Origin: Robiginitalea biformata HTCC2501 | Lineage (GTDB): Bacteria > Bacteroidota > Bacteroidia > Flavobacteriales > Flavobacteriaceae | Direction: 5' to 3' | Assembly (NCBI RefSeq): GCF_000024125.1 | Contig: NC_013222.1 | Coordinates: 1,273,501-1,337,500, forward strand | DNA length: 64,000 nucleotides | In this document: positions 34,762 to 43,760 of the stretch, in pieces | Position numbering within the stretch: position 1 is the first letter of the stretch | Layout of the letters: each line of letters begins with the position of its first letter | Translations under genes and position numbers: made by a program | Notes under the pieces: model-generated | Told to the model about the DNA's origin: nothing | What the model saw: only the letters and a program-made list of their open reading frames with translations | Database searches by the model: none

Positions 34762-36516
34762 TTGATGCGCCGAATCGTTTTCCTGTGCCGGGTAATCGCC
34801 CCGGCCCTTTTCGTCATGTTTTCCGGGTGCCAGCCGGAACCCGTCCTGCCGGGTCTCGATTATAAGATATCCCGGAGTTCCTGGGATTCCCTGCCCGCCC
34901 TTCAGGTAAGGATTGCCTTCCAGCCCGCAGAAAATGGGAAAACCCGACTGCTGTTTGCCGACAATGCCTGGGGGCAGGACAGCCTCTGGAATACCGTGAA
35001 AGACCTCCGTATGCATGCCGGCCAGGGCACGTCGGTCATCAACCGGGACAGCGGCTGGGTGGAGATCAGCCACGCGACTGGCACCGGCCCCCTGGAGGTT
35101 GGCTATAAAATCATCCAGGACCAACCGCTTTCCGGGGATCCCTCCCTGACCTACCGACCAATCGTCCAACCAGAGTATTTCCATGTATTTGCGCATAACC
35201 TGCTGATGGTGCCCGAGCATTACCAGGCGGGCGGGAAGGCCGGGGAGGGACAAGGGCAGGCTTCCGGAGAAGGTTTCGGAAACCGGGCTGCCGTGAGGCT
35301 TTCCTGGGAAGGATGGGAAGCCCCTGGGGTGGTCCACAATAGTTTTGGCAGCCAACAACCGGAGCAGGACCTGGGCGCCATCGACCTGGATCGGTTTATG
35401 AGTGCGGTGTTTGTCGGGGGGGATTTCCGGGTGCTGACCGCCGACGTAAAGGGCAATACCGTCCACCTGGCCATCCGGGGCGACTGGATACCCTTTTCGC
35501 CCGAAGAGGTCATGGATCTTCTCCGGCAAACCCTTGCCGCCCAGCGGGACTTCTGGCAGGACCACAGCCAGCCTTATTTTACCGTGACGATGCGCCCCTT
35601 CTCCCTGGAGCGGGGCAGTAGTTACCAGGGCACGGGCCTTACCAATTCTTTTGCCACTTCCGTCTCCAACAATGCTTCCACGTCCCTGGATCAGTTGGTA
35701 TACCTGTTCAACCACGAACTTATGCACAACTGGATTGGCCACGCCATTGAGAATGAATCGGAGGAAGCCCAGTATTGGTTCAGCGAGGGTTTCACCGAAT
35801 ACTACACGGCCAAAAACATCGCTGCCTACGGAATTGCCGGGAAGGACTGGGGGTATTACATCGAAGCGGTGAACGAGAAAATTCGGCAACTGGCAGCCTC
35901 CCCCGTCCGTACGGCCCCCAATAGCGATATTACATATGAAAATTTCTGGAGCAGCCGGGATTATGAAAAGCTCCCCTATTATCGCGGATTCCTGTTTGCG
36001 TTTTACCTGGACCAGCAGATCCGGGCTGTTTCCGAACGTCGCAAAAGCCTGGACAACCTGATGCGGGACTTGTTGAAGGACAGCCGGGAGAAGGGGATTA
36101 AGCTTTCCGGAGGCCATTTTGTAAAGCGTGCCAATGCCTACCTGGTGGAGGATTTGCAGCCGTTTTTTCACAAATACATCGAAAACGGGGAGCTCCTGCC
36201 CCTGGAAGATTACTTCCGCGACCTGGAATTGGATTTTAAAACGGGTGCCGACCTGTTCCACCTGGGCTTTACTTTCAGCCCGGAGCGCGACTCCGTTATT
36301 TCAGTCGACCCGGAATCCGCGGCATTTGCCTCCGGTGTCCGCAAGGGGGATCGGGTTCTATCCCGGAGCATCTACATGGGGGCTACCGACAAAGAAGTAG
36401 AACTGGTCGTGCGGCGCAATGGGAGGGAATATCCGGTAAGTTATCTTCCCAGGCGCAAGGAACCCATCCCGCAGCTTCTGGACACCCCGGAGAACCGGGA
36501 GGCGCTCAGTAAGTAA
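34762..36516 (+). CDS. M61-like zinc aminopeptidase lipoprotein with PDZ domain
   Basis: A 584-residue predicted lipoprotein (lipobox VMFSGC, Cys about 29) with a zinc metalloprotease domain. The HExxH motif is in LFNHELMHNWIGHAIE (about residue 320), with the third ligand Glu in WFSEGFTEYYTA. This matches M61 glycyl aminopeptidases, which have a beta-sandwich domain before the catalytic part and a PDZ domain at the end, here near residues 500-560 (SVDPESAAFASGVRKGDRVLS). It should work in the periplasm or on the cell surface. Its end overlaps the end of the aromatic hydroxylase gene on the other strand by 11 bases. Confidence 0.87.
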   Translation: MMRRIVFLCRVIAPALFVMFSGCQPEPVLPGLDYKISRSSWDSLPALQVRIAFQPAENGKTRLLFADNAWGQDSLWNTVKDLRMHAGQGTSVINRDSGWVEISHATGTGPLEVGYKIIQDQPLSGDPSLTYRPIVQPEYFHVFAHNLLMVPEHYQAGGKAGEGQGQASGEGFGNRAAVRLSWEGWEAPGVVHNSFGSQQPEQDLGAIDLDRFMSAVFVGGDFRVLTADVKGNTVHLAIRGDWIPFSPEEVMDLLRQTLAAQRDFWQDHSQPYFTVTMRPFSLERGSSYQGTGLTNSFATSVSNNASTSLDQLVYLFNHELMHNWIGHAIENESEEAQYWFSEGFTEYYTAKNIAAYGIAGKDWGYYIEAVNEKIRQLAASPVRTAPNSDITYENFWSSRDYEKLPYYRGFLFAFYLDQQIRAVSERRKSLDNLMRDLLKDSREKGIKLSGGHFVKRANAYLVEDLQPFFHKYIENGELLPLEDYFRDLELDFKTGADLFHLGFTFSPERDSVISVDPESAAFASGVRKGDRVLSRSIYMGATDKEVELVVRRNGREYPVSYLPRRKEPIPQLLDTPENREALSK

Positions 36517-38260
36517 CCGTTTCTCCCCGGGCCAGGGATACCCCGTCATCAACCAGGTGGCCGATTTCGGGCCGCCGCTGCTTGACAGCTTCCAGGTGGT
36601 CCAGGATTTCACCGGCAAAATCGGCGTCTTTCCCGCCTTTGGCCAGTTCGTAGAGTTCCACCGGGAGCAGCCAGTCCTCTGGGAAATGGTTTTTGAGTTC
36701 GCGCAGCACCTTGTTGCGCGAGATGGTTGTGTTGGTTCCCTCGCGGAATTCGCGGACCTGGCCGTACAGGCGTTCCAGCCGCAAGCGTTCCGGGCTTTTC
36801 CTGGGCTTGATTGTAGTGGTTTCCGGGGTGTGTGTCACCCGGTCGAAACTCGCGTTGTCGGCGGGCCCGTTGAAAGCCGAAACTATTTGTTCCCCTACTG
36901 CCATATGGTAGAGCCCCAGGTCCGGGGTGTAGAGCTCCCGGCCTGCATGGGTCACCCGGCAGTCCGAAAAGGTAATCAGGATGATCTCGCCTTGCAGGTT
37001 CCGGGTCCCCGTGACGATATCGCCTTCCACGACCACCCCGCCTTCAAATTCCAGGCGTACGCGTTCCCCCTCATATATTTTGTAGGCCTTCAGGTCGCGC
37101 GGGCTCATGTCTTCAATGGCCAGGTTGATGCCTTTAAGCTTGCCCACGGGCGCGCCGAAACCGTCCGGGTGGTGGGCCGTCGAATGCCCGATCAGTTGTT
37201 TTTCCCGATAGGCAAGGGCCGTGGGCCCCTGGGTTTGGATATAAACGGGCTTTCCGTCGTGGGAAACCACATCGGTGAATACCCCGGAAACCTGGAGGCC
37301 CGTACTGAACTCAGCCGTACCGAGGGCCGCTGAGCGGATCAGTTTTTCGATGCCGTCCAGGCCGCCTTTGCGCAGGGCCATGGTTCCGGCAAACTCCTCG
37401 AGAACCTGGCTGAGGAAGGCAAAGTCGGGGGTTACAAATAATTGCGGCTGGGGCTTGGTAATGTCAAAGGAAGTCCGCACCGCTTCGATGGAATAGGGGA
37501 TTTTTTTCACCTTGTCGGTCATACACCAACTGCTTTCCCCGATGGAAGAAAGCAGGCCGGCCCCGTAGATCTTCGGGTTTTCCGGCGTGCCGATCAGGCC
37601 GTATTCCACCGTCCACCAGTGCAGGTTCCGGATAAGGGACATTTCACTGGGCGCTACATCCCCGGCTTGCAACTCGTCAATTCGGGCCTCGGCCTTTTCG
37701 ATTTCTTCCGGGTCCGTACCCGTGGCCTCTTTGATGATGGACAGGTGACGGACAGCCTCGTAAACCTCGTAGTCGTGAGCACTGGATATCGCCTTGCATC
37801 CGATTTCGCCAAACCGCCGCAGGTATTCCGCGTATTCGGGGTTCGCAATAATCGGGGCATGGCCGGCCCCTTCGTGGATGATATCCGGGGCCGGGGTGTA
37901 TTCGATGTGGTCCAGCTGGCGGATATCCGAAGCGATGACCAGCACGTTGTAGGCCTGGAATTCCATAAAGGCCGCGGGCGGTATAAACCCGTCTACCGCC
38001 ACGGCAGCCCAGCCGATTTCCTTCAGGATGCGGTTCATGCCGTACATGTTCGGGATGTGGTCTTGAGAAATCCCTGTTTTCTTTAATCCGGGCAGGTAGG
38101 AGGGGTGGGCCACCCGGCTGAGGTAATCTACATTTTTACGCATTACATAGCGCCAGACGGCCTGGTCGATAGGGGTGTAATCGTCGTAGTTCTGAGGTTT
38201 GATGTATTGCCTCAGGTGTCTGGGCAGGCGGTCCAGTATCGGGTTGCTTTCGTAGCTCAT
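36506..38260 (-). CDS. Aromatic amino acid hydroxylase (phenylalanine 4-monooxygenase-like), extended
   Basis: A 584-residue pterin- and iron-dependent hydroxylase related to phenylalanine 4-monooxygenase. Iron ligands are His 129 and His 134 in DIIHEGAGHAPI and Glu 219 in HWWTVEYGLIG. Compared with minimal bacterial enzymes (about 260-300 residues, with about 40 residues between the second His and the Glu), there is an insertion of about 45 residues before the Glu (about 165-205) and a C-terminal extension of about 280 residues of unknown fold. Long enzymes of this kind occur in Bacteroidota and probably make tyrosine from phenylalanine. The C-terminus includes the GTRNLQGEIILITFSD block. 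A TATCTTTA box lies 20 bases upstream. Confidence 0.87.
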   Translation of the reverse strand: MSYESNPILDRLPRHLRQYIKPQNYDDYTPIDQAVWRYVMRKNVDYLSRVAHPSYLPGLKKTGISQDHIPNMYGMNRILKEIGWAAVAVDGFIPPAAFMEFQAYNVLVIASDIRQLDHIEYTPAPDIIHEGAGHAPIIANPEYAEYLRRFGEIGCKAISSAHDYEVYEAVRHLSIIKEATGTDPEEIEKAEARIDELQAGDVAPSEMSLIRNLHWWTVEYGLIGTPENPKIYGAGLLSSIGESSWCMTDKVKKIPYSIEAVRTSFDITKPQPQLFVTPDFAFLSQVLEEFAGTMALRKGGLDGIEKLIRSAALGTAEFSTGLQVSGVFTDVVSHDGKPVYIQTQGPTALAYREKQLIGHSTAHHPDGFGAPVGKLKGINLAIEDMSPRDLKAYKIYEGERVRLEFEGGVVVEGDIVTGTRNLQGEIILITFSDCRVTHAGRELYTPDLGLYHMAVGEQIVSAFNGPADNASFDRVTHTPETTTIKPRKSPERLRLERLYGQVREFREGTNTTISRNKVLRELKNHFPEDWLLPVELYELAKGGKDADFAGEILDHLEAVKQRRPEIGHLVDDGVSLARGETVTY

Positions 38261-38310
38261 AGATTAGTTTTCACGCTATTTAAAGATACGAATTTGACAG
38301 GTAACCCGAA

Positions 38311-38339
38311 AAACGGAAAAACCCTGCCGGGGCAGGGTT
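38311..38339 (-). terminator. Rho-independent terminator after the DUF4136 gene
   Basis: On the minus strand a 9-bp GC-rich stem (AACCCTGCC / GGCAGGGTT) with a two-base apparent loop is followed by TTTTTCCGTTTTT. It lies 30 bases after the DUF4136 stop and before the hydroxylase promoter. Confidence 0.8.
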
Positions 38340-38368
38340 CTGGGTTTTGCGGAAGGCCAGAACAAGGG

Positions 38369-38935
38369 TTAGTTGGCAGCGACGCCACCCGGCGGATAGC
38401 GCTCCAGGATTCGGGATACGAAGGCCCGGATGCGCGCTTCTTTCTTTTCGATGTTCGAGGTGTTCCCGAGGATGCCGGTCCCTTTGCCCTGCCAGACGAG
38501 CTCTTTGGCCTCCGCATCGATCAGGTCGATATACAGCGTACCTTCCGTACGGGTGGTTACCGTGGGGCCGTAATTCCAGCCGCCCGGCCCCCAGACCCAG
38601 GGGTTGTACCAACCCCAGCCCCAACCCCAGCCAAAGTTGTTGTTGTAAACATCCACCCGGTCCTTTTCCGTGGTAAAGATGCTGATAAGCAGGTCCGGGT
38701 TCTGCGATTTCACAAATCCCCGGGAGCTCATTTCATTATCAATAGCGCGCAGGATTCGCTTTTTATCCAGGTCGGAGATCTGCGCCTTGTCGATCCCGGT
38801 TTTGTAAAAAGCATAGGTAGCATAGCGGGAAAAATCCGCGTCCCGGTCGTAGTCGGAAGCGACGCGGACCGAACTGCAACTGGCCAGCAGGGCAAAACCC
38901 GCCAGCAGGAATGTAGTTTTCAATATGGGTCTCAT
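38369..38935 (-). CDS. DUF4136 domain lipoprotein
   Basis: A 188-residue lipoprotein with lipobox ALLASC (Cys about 20) and a DUF4136 domain: VRVASDYDRDADFSRYATYAFY at the start and the aromatic stretch WGWGWGWYNPWVWGP in the middle. DUF4136 proteins are periplasmic or outer membrane lipoproteins of unknown role. A terminator follows, so it is transcribed alone. Confidence 0.88.
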   Translation of the reverse strand: MRPILKTTFLLAGFALLASCSSVRVASDYDRDADFSRYATYAFYKTGIDKAQISDLDKKRILRAIDNEMSSRGFVKSQNPDLLISIFTTEKDRVDVYNNNFGWGWGWGWYNPWVWGPGGWNYGPTVTTRTEGTLYIDLIDAEAKELVWQGKGTGILGNTSNIEKKEARIRAFVSRILERYPPGGVAAN

Positions 38936-39049
38936 AGTTTCTTCAATTTAATCAGCAATTTTTTAAATAATGGCACAAATATCGTGCCGAATCCCCCGGA
39001 AATGCACGTGTCGGCAGTGGCTGCCGGCTGGCGATGGTCCGGGAAGCAA

Positions 39050-39226
39050 TCAGCGGCCCTTGCCGCCGCGTTGCGTATTGGTGCGGGGGTCGTAGCCGTA
39101 GGGGCAGTGGCGGCAACCGCTTTCACAACAATAGCCCCGTTTCAGGTGGTACCGGGCGGTAAAGACCTTGTACCCTTCGGGGGTCCAGTAAAAATCTGCG
39201 TCTTCCGGCAGTTCGGGTTCCTTCAT
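39050..39226 (-). CDS. DUF5522 family small cysteine-rich protein
   Basis: A 58-residue protein starting MKEPELPEDADFYWTPEGYK, with a cysteine cluster YCCESGCRHCPYGY (four Cys: a CC pair, then C-x-x-C) that likely binds a metal ion. The pattern fits the short DUF5522 proteins often found beside other small genes in Bacteroidota. The C-terminus is basic and Gly-rich. No RBS or clear -7 box is seen, only a TAAATTTA near 39250. Its size explains why automated scans may skip it. Confidence 0.8.
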   Translation of the reverse strand: MKEPELPEDADFYWTPEGYKVFTARYHLKRGYCCESGCRHCPYGYDPRTNTQRGGKGR

Positions 39227-39299
39227 GGCATCCGGATGGGGTTCCTTCGTAAATTTACTAAAATTCGCCCGTGCCCTGCGTTGTCGGGGCTTTGGAGTT

Positions 39300-39359
39300 C
39301 ATGGATCCCTCAAAGGATTTCATGGATCCCACAAAGGACTTCATGGATTCGACAATCGT
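39300..39359 (+). repeat. 21-bp tandem repeat, three units
   Basis: Units starting CATGGATCC repeat about every 21 bases (39300, 39321 and 39342), the third diverged. Read in the frame of the next gene they would encode three MDPSKDF-like heptads, but that frame start is not favoured for the downstream protein. Confidence 0.8.
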
Positions 39360-39407
39360 TTTCCCGGATAGCGAACGGGGCAATGTCGTTCGTCCGATTT
39401 TAACAAT

Positions 39408-39415
39408 TATCTTTA
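39408..39415 (+). promoter_or_regulatory. -7 box TATCTTTA for the 111-residue gene
   Basis: Seven of eight matches to TAnnTTTG, 23 bases before the ATG at 39439. It supports that start over a longer in-frame start at 39271. Confidence 0.35.
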
Positions 39416-39438
39416 CAAGCGTACGTTATGCAAACGGT

Positions 39439-39774
39439 ATGATCCTGGTTTTCAAACATTTTTTCTACCGGAGCTATGTGGGCCTTTCCCTCTGGCCGTT
39501 TATAATTTTACGGAACCCGGCCCTGAAGGCTGACCGGGTGCTGATCAACCACGAACGCATCCACCTGCGCCAACAGGCAGAACTCCTGGTGGTCTTTTTC
39601 TATTTGTGGTACGCGGTTGAATGGACCATCCGCTGCATCTGCTACCTGGATACCTACCAGGCCTACAGGAATATCAGTTTTGAACGCGAGGCTTATTGGC
39701 ACGAAAGGGATGCTGAGTACCTGGAGAACCGCAGCGCCTTCCGTTTTGTCCGTTACCTCTTTGAGCCATCCTAA
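39439..39774 (+). CDS. Small membrane-associated HExxH (putative metallopeptidase) protein
   Basis: A 111-residue protein with the zinc-binding HExxH motif in VLINHERIHLRQQAELL (His 38, Glu 39, His 42), a hydrophobic helix after it (VVFFYLWYAVEW, about residues 51-62), and FEREAYWHERD with Glu 82 or 84 about 40 residues later, a plausible third zinc ligand. It has no signal peptide. This is very short for a peptidase. The start at 39439 fits the promoter and a hydrophobic start; a longer frame to 39271 would add a repeat-encoded tail. The stop is separated by one base from the start of the next gene, so they probably form an operon. Confidence 0.65.
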   Translation: MILVFKHFFYRSYVGLSLWPFIILRNPALKADRVLINHERIHLRQQAELLVVFFYLWYAVEWTIRCICYLDTYQAYRNISFEREAYWHERDAEYLENRSAFRFVRYLFEPS

Positions 39775-39775
39775 G

Positions 39776-40681
39776 ATGTCGGAGGCAGCCACCTGCGAGA
39801 TTGACCTTCCCATACTTCGGGAGCGGGACGTCCGGCTTTGGATCCGTCGGGAAGATGAATTATTTCCGGGTCTGTCCGGGAACAAATACCGAAAACTCAA
39901 GTACAACATTCGGGAGATGCAACGGGGCGGGCACCAAACCCTGCTCACCTTCGGGGGTGCCTTTTCCAACCATATCCACGCCGTGGCTGCCGCGGGACGG
40001 CAGTTCGGGTTTCGGGCCATCGGAGTCATCCGCGGGGACGAGCTGGCGGTTTCCCCCCTGAACCCTACGTTGGCGGATGCCCGGGATGCAGGCATGCATT
40101 TGCATTTTGTCTCCCGTCGGGACTATGCCCGGCGACAATCCCCGGAATACCTTCAGGAACTACTGGGGCAATTTGGCCCGGCTTACCTGCTCCCGGAAGG
40201 GGGGACAAACCCGGCGGCCGTCCGGGGCTGTGCCGAAATCCTCGGCGAGGCCGATGCCGGATTCGACCGGGTTTGCTGCCCCGTAGGCACCGGGGGTACC
40301 CTGGCCGGACTGGCGGCTGCAGCAGTGCCGGGGCAGCAGGTCCGCGGATATGCATCGCTAAAGGCATCCGGCCTGGAAGCCAGCTTGCGGGACTGGATTC
40401 CGGGGAAACACTGGACACTGTCCGGGGAGTTTCATTTTGGGGGGTATGCCCGAATCGATGCCCGCCTGGTCCGTTTTATCAATGATTTCCGAACCGAAAC
40501 CGGGGTGCCCCTGGACCCGGTATATACGGGCAAAATGCTCTACGGCATCCTGGAGGAGACCCGACGGGGGCAGTTTCAACCGGGGACGCGGATCCTCGCC
40601 ATCCACACCGGGGGGTTGCAGGGAATCCGGGGCATGAACCTGAAATTGGGGAAAAAGGGCTTACCTTTGTTGCAACTATGA
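39776..40681 (+). CDS. ACC deaminase/D-cysteine desulfhydrase family PLP enzyme
   Basis: A 301-residue fold-type II PLP enzyme of the 1-aminocyclopropane-1-carboxylate deaminase / D-cysteine desulfhydrase type. The Lys that binds PLP is in GNKYRKLKYN (about residue 45), with the FGGAFSNHIHAVAAAGR block after it and the phosphate-binding Gly-rich loop CCPVGTGGTLAG near 170. Such enzymes act on D-cysteine or ACC, and the exact substrate is unclear. Start ATG 39776 follows the preceding stop by one base, and its stop overlaps the glucosaminidase start by four bases (ATGA), so the three genes look like an operon. Confidence 0.85.
   Translation: MSEAATCEIDLPILRERDVRLWIRREDELFPGLSGNKYRKLKYNIREMQRGGHQTLLTFGGAFSNHIHAVAAAGRQFGFRAIGVIRGDELAVSPLNPTLADARDAGMHLHFVSRRDYARRQSPEYLQELLGQFGPAYLLPEGGTNPAAVRGCAEILGEADAGFDRVCCPVGTGGTLAGLAAAAVPGQQVRGYASLKASGLEASLRDWIPGKHWTLSGEFHFGGYARIDARLVRFINDFRTETGVPLDPVYTGKMLYGILEETRRGQFQPGTRILAIHTGGLQGIRGMNLKLGKKGLPLLQL
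40662..40669 (+). promoter_or_regulatory. -7 box TACCTTTG inside the deaminase gene
   Basis: Exact consensus eight bases before the ATG at 40678. It may give the glucosaminidase gene a nearly leaderless transcript of its own, besides read-through from upstream. Confidence 0.4.
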
Positions 40682-41496
40682 GAAGGATATTGTTGTTTGC
40701 ATGCCTGGCCGGTTGGCTCCTTACAGGTTGCGGGAGCAAGAAACGGGCCTCGCGGGCCAACCCTGCGCCGACGGGGCAGAAGAGCGTGTCGGCCCCATCC
40801 GGAGACTTGCCGGAAGACACCGGGGATTTCGTATTTTTTGAGATCGGATCGCCGGAGGAGTACATCCGGACCTTTGCCGAAATTGCCCAGCGCGAAATGC
40901 GGACTTACCGGATCCCGGCGAGCATCACCCTGGCCCAGGGCCTGCTGGAGAGCGGTTTCGGCATGGGGGAGCTCACCCGGAAGACCAACAACCATTTCGG
41001 TATCAAATGCCATACGGGCTGGGAGGGCGACTACGCCACCCACGACGATGACGCACGGGGGGAATGCTTCCGGAAATACAACCACCCGATGTACTCCTTC
41101 CGCGACCACAGTATTTTCCTTTCGAGCCGGTCCCGTTACGGGTCACTCTTTACCCTGGACCCCGACGATTACCGGGGTTGGGCCAGGGGCCTGAAGGCGG
41201 CGGGCTATGCCACGGACCGCCGTTACCCCCAGAAACTCATCGGGTTGATTGAACGGTACAACCTGCAGCGTTACGACGCCGAAGTGCTGGGTACCATGGT
41301 CCGCCGGAAGGCGCCGGTTACGGTGTCCGAAGGGATCTACAATACGCACCGGGTGCAGGCGGGGGATACCCTGTACGCCATATCCCGCCGCTACGGCATG
41401 TCCGTGGACGAACTCATGAAAATCAACAGGCTCAGCAGCAGCGCCCTGGCAATCGGGCAGTTGTTGAAAGTCCGGGCCGATTCCAACAATAAGTAA
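40678..41496 (+). CDS. Glucosaminidase-domain lipoprotein with LysM
   Basis: A 272-residue lipoprotein (lipobox LLTGC, Cys about 20) with a glucosaminidase domain (about residues 65-210) that cuts peptidoglycan glycan strands. The catalytic Glu is in [14 protein letters not shown] (about 87), followed by [16 protein letters not shown] and [17 protein letters not shown]-terminal LysM domain (about 220-268, [20 protein letters not shown]) binds peptidoglycan. It overlaps the upstream gene by four bases and hemL follows after one base. Confidence 0.92.
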   Translation: MRRILLFACLAGWLLTGCGSKKRASRANPAPTGQKSVSAPSGDLPEDTGDFVFFEIGSPEEYIRTFAEIAQREMRTYRIPASITLAQGLLESGFGMGELTRKTNNHFGIKCHTGWEGDYATHDDDARGECFRKYNHPMYSFRDHSIFLSSRSRYGSLFTLDPDDYRGWARGLKAAGYATDRRYPQKLIGLIERYNLQRYDAEVLGTMVRRKAPVTVSEGIYNTHRVQAGDTLYAISRRYGMSVDELMKINRLSSSALAIGQLLKVRADSNNK

Positions 41497-41497
41497 T

Positions 41498-42781
41498 ATG
41501 CGATACAAGCGCAGCAGCGAACTGTTCCGGCAGGCCAGCCGGGTATTGCCCGGAGGGGTGAATTCCCCCGTTCGGGCGTTCAAATCCGTAGGGGGCACCC
41601 CCGTATTTGTCCGGGAAGCAGCGGGATCCCGTTTTACGGACGAAGATGGCAATGAGTACATCGACTTTATAGCCTCCTGGGGCCCCCTGCTCTTTGGGCA
41701 CGCTTTTCCACCCGTGGTGGAGGCCGTCACCCGAAGGGCACAAAAGGGCACTTCCTTTGGTATGCCCACGGCCCTGGAAACCGAAGTGGCGGAACTCGCC
41801 GTTTCCATGGTACCCGGCATCGAGAAAATCCGGTTTGTCAATAGCGGCACGGAAGCCTGTATGAGTGTGATCCGCCTGGCCAGGGGCTATACCGGACGCG
41901 AAAAAATCATCAAGTTTGCCGGGTGCTACCACGGCCATGCCGACGCCTTCCTGATAGAAGCCGGAAGCGGGGCGGTGACTTTTGGCAGCCCGAACAGCCC
42001 GGGGGTAACCCAGGGGACAGCGCGGGACACCCTGTTGGCCCGATACAATGACCTGGAAAGCGTAAAGGGGTTGTTTGAGGCGAATCCCGGGGAGGTGGCA
42101 GCCGTGATCCTGGAACCCGTGGCCGGGAACATGGGGTGTATCCCGCCCGAGCCGGGATTTCTGGAAGGCATCCGCCAGCTGTGCACCGATTCAGGGGCGC
42201 TGCTCATATTTGATGAAGTGATGACGGGGTTCCGGTTGGCAGCCGGCGGAGCCCAGGAAGCCCTGGGTATCTCCGCAGACCTTGTAGCCTTTGGGAAAGT
42301 CATCGGTGGCGGGTTGCCGGTAGGCGCCTTCGGAGGCCCTGCCGAAATTATGTCGCACCTGGCCCCGGAAGGCCCGGTGTACCAGGCGGGTACCCTGAGC
42401 GGCAACCCGCTCGCCATGGGTGCTGGCCTGGCGATGTTGCGCGCCATTGAGGCAGATCCCGAAGTGTTTAGCCGCCTTGAATCGAAAACCGCCTACCTGC
42501 ACGAAGGCCTGGAGCACGTCCTGCAGGAAGCCGGACACCCCTACCGGATCAACCGTTTCGGTTCGATGATTTCCGTACACTTTTCGGATCGGGAAGTTCG
42601 GGATTTTGAATCGGCGGCTACGGGCAATAACGACCGGTTCCGCAACTATTTCCACGGCATGCTCAACCGGGGCGTTTACCTGCCCCCGAGTGCGTTTGAG
42701 AGTTATTTCCTCAATGATGCCCTGACTGCTGAAGACCTGGACCTGGCCATCGATGCAGCCGCCGGTGCCCTGAAAGACTAG
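41498..42781 (+). CDS. hemL: Glutamate-1-semialdehyde 2,1-aminomutase
   Basis: A 427-residue PLP enzyme that turns glutamate-1-semialdehyde into 5-aminolevulinate in the C5 route to heme. The PLP lysine is in [18 protein letters not shown] (Lys about 267), with FDEVMTGFR (about 238-246) and the YHGHADAF block. Length and order match HemL. It follows the glucosaminidase gene by one base; the link is likely only transcriptional. The gene converges with a small secreted-protein gene 4 bases downstream. Confidence 0.95.
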   Translation: MRYKRSSELFRQASRVLPGGVNSPVRAFKSVGGTPVFVREAAGSRFTDEDGNEYIDFIASWGPLLFGHAFPPVVEAVTRRAQKGTSFGMPTALETEVAELAVSMVPGIEKIRFVNSGTEACMSVIRLARGYTGREKIIKFAGCYHGHADAFLIEAGSGAVTFGSPNSPGVTQGTARDTLLARYNDLESVKGLFEANPGEVAAVILEPVAGNMGCIPPEPGFLEGIRQLCTDSGALLIFDEVMTGFRLAAGGAQEALGISADLVAFGKVIGGGLPVGAFGGPAEIMSHLAPEGPVYQAGTLSGNPLAMGAGLAMLRAIEADPEVFSRLESKTAYLHEGLEHVLQEAGHPYRINRFGSMISVHFSDREVRDFESAATGNNDRFRNYFHGMLNRGVYLPPSAFESYFLNDALTAEDLDLAIDAAAGALKD

Positions 42782-42785
42782 GGCG

Positions 42786-43142
42786 TCAGGATTGCGGGAG
42801 TACCTTGCGCAGAGCCCGGTAATAGTCCTTGCGGATATTCTCCTGCCGCTTTTGGTAACTGCTGGAGTTTTTTGTGGAGTTTCGAAGTTCTAACTGGACG
42901 AGGCCCCTGTAGTATTTGCGGCATGCCTGTTTGATCTTGTTTTTTTCCTCGGGGGCGGTAATGCCGAATTCATCGGCGATCTCCGCAGTGCGCGTATCGG
43001 CCTGGGCGTTGGCTTCGGCAAGAAGGTCCGCAACAGTGATTTTGGCTTTGTCCTTTTTGTCCTTTTTGTTCTTTTGGGCATTCAGGGCGGTTGCCTGGAA
43101 GGCCAGGGTGGCGATTAGGAGAATTTTCAGGAAACGGCACAT
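42786..43142 (-). CDS. Hypothetical small secreted protein
   Basis: A 118-residue protein with a signal peptide (LLIATLAFQATALNAQ), then a Lys/Asp-rich linker (KNKKDKKDKAK) and a helical basic domain with a cysteine in KQACRKYYRGLVQLEL. It resembles small exported helical proteins of Bacteroidota, but I cannot name a family. It lies downstream of the CpxP-like gene on the same strand, with a terminator between the two. Confidence 0.65.
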   Translation of the reverse strand: MCRFLKILLIATLAFQATALNAQKNKKDKKDKAKITVADLLAEANAQADTRTAEIADEFGITAPEEKNKIKQACRKYYRGLVQLELRNSTKNSSSYQKRQENIRKDYYRALRKVLPQS

Positions 43143-43190
43143 AATACGGGTATGTCTTTATTTTCTAACGCGCACATTTCGGGAATCGTA

Positions 43191-43216
43191 TAAAAAAAAC
43201 AGGGCCGTGCCCTGTT
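43191..43216 (-). terminator. Rho-independent terminator after the CpxP-like gene
   Basis: On the minus strand an 8-bp stem (AACAGGGC / GCCCTGTT) with a three-base loop is followed by eight T (43191-43198). It is 8 bases after the stop of the gene at 43224. Confidence 0.85.
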
Positions 43217-43223
43217 CTCATTG

Positions 43224-43661
43224 TTAGCTTTTTCCGTGCATCCGCCTGGCATGCCGCTGCGGCTTTTTACGGTGGTGGCGCATTTCCTTCCACTGCTGGT
43301 ATTGTTCCTCACTGAGTATTTCCTGCAATTCGCGCTGGAATGCGATCTGATCATCCAGGCGCTCGTCCATGGAGTCAAAATTCGGCCGTTGCCCGCGCAT
43401 TCCCGTGGAATCCGCGCCATCACGCCGTTGGTTGAAAAGTTCGCGTTTAGCAGCAATCCGTTCTTCGAGGAGTTCCCGGACCCGGCTCTCCTGGCTCTTG
43501 CTCAGGTCGAGCGCCAGGGTAAGCTTTTTGCTCTGCAGGGTGGCGATTTGTTCGCTGGTCAGTTTTGGCGCATCCGAATGTGCGTGGTGGGGTCGGGGAC
43601 CGCGCTGGGCACTGAGGGAGAGGCCCAGGAAGAGCAGTCCTGTAAAAATCCAATTTTTCAT
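43224..43661 (-). CDS. Spy/CpxP-like periplasmic protein
   Basis: A 145-residue secreted, all-helical, basic protein with signal peptide (FTGLLFLGLSLSAQ). It has the LTSEQIATLQSKKLTLALDL and LSEEQYQQWKEMRHH segments that resemble the LTxxQ motifs of Spy/CpxP periplasmic chaperones and metal- or stress-sensing proteins, plus a His-rich start and end. It may act as a periplasmic chaperone or a sensor partner. It is followed by a terminator. Confidence 0.7.
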   Translation of the reverse strand: MKNWIFTGLLFLGLSLSAQRGPRPHHAHSDAPKLTSEQIATLQSKKLTLALDLSKSQESRVRELLEERIAAKRELFNQRRDGADSTGMRGQRPNFDSMDERLDDQIAFQRELQEILSEEQYQQWKEMRHHRKKPQRHARRMHGKS

Positions 43662-43760
43662 ACTTCTTTCTTTTAGGGTTCTGGTAATTAGAATCCGAAA
43701 GGAGCCGGGGGTTTAATCCCGACTGTGTATTTGGCAGATGTTTAACGTTCCGGGAATAAC

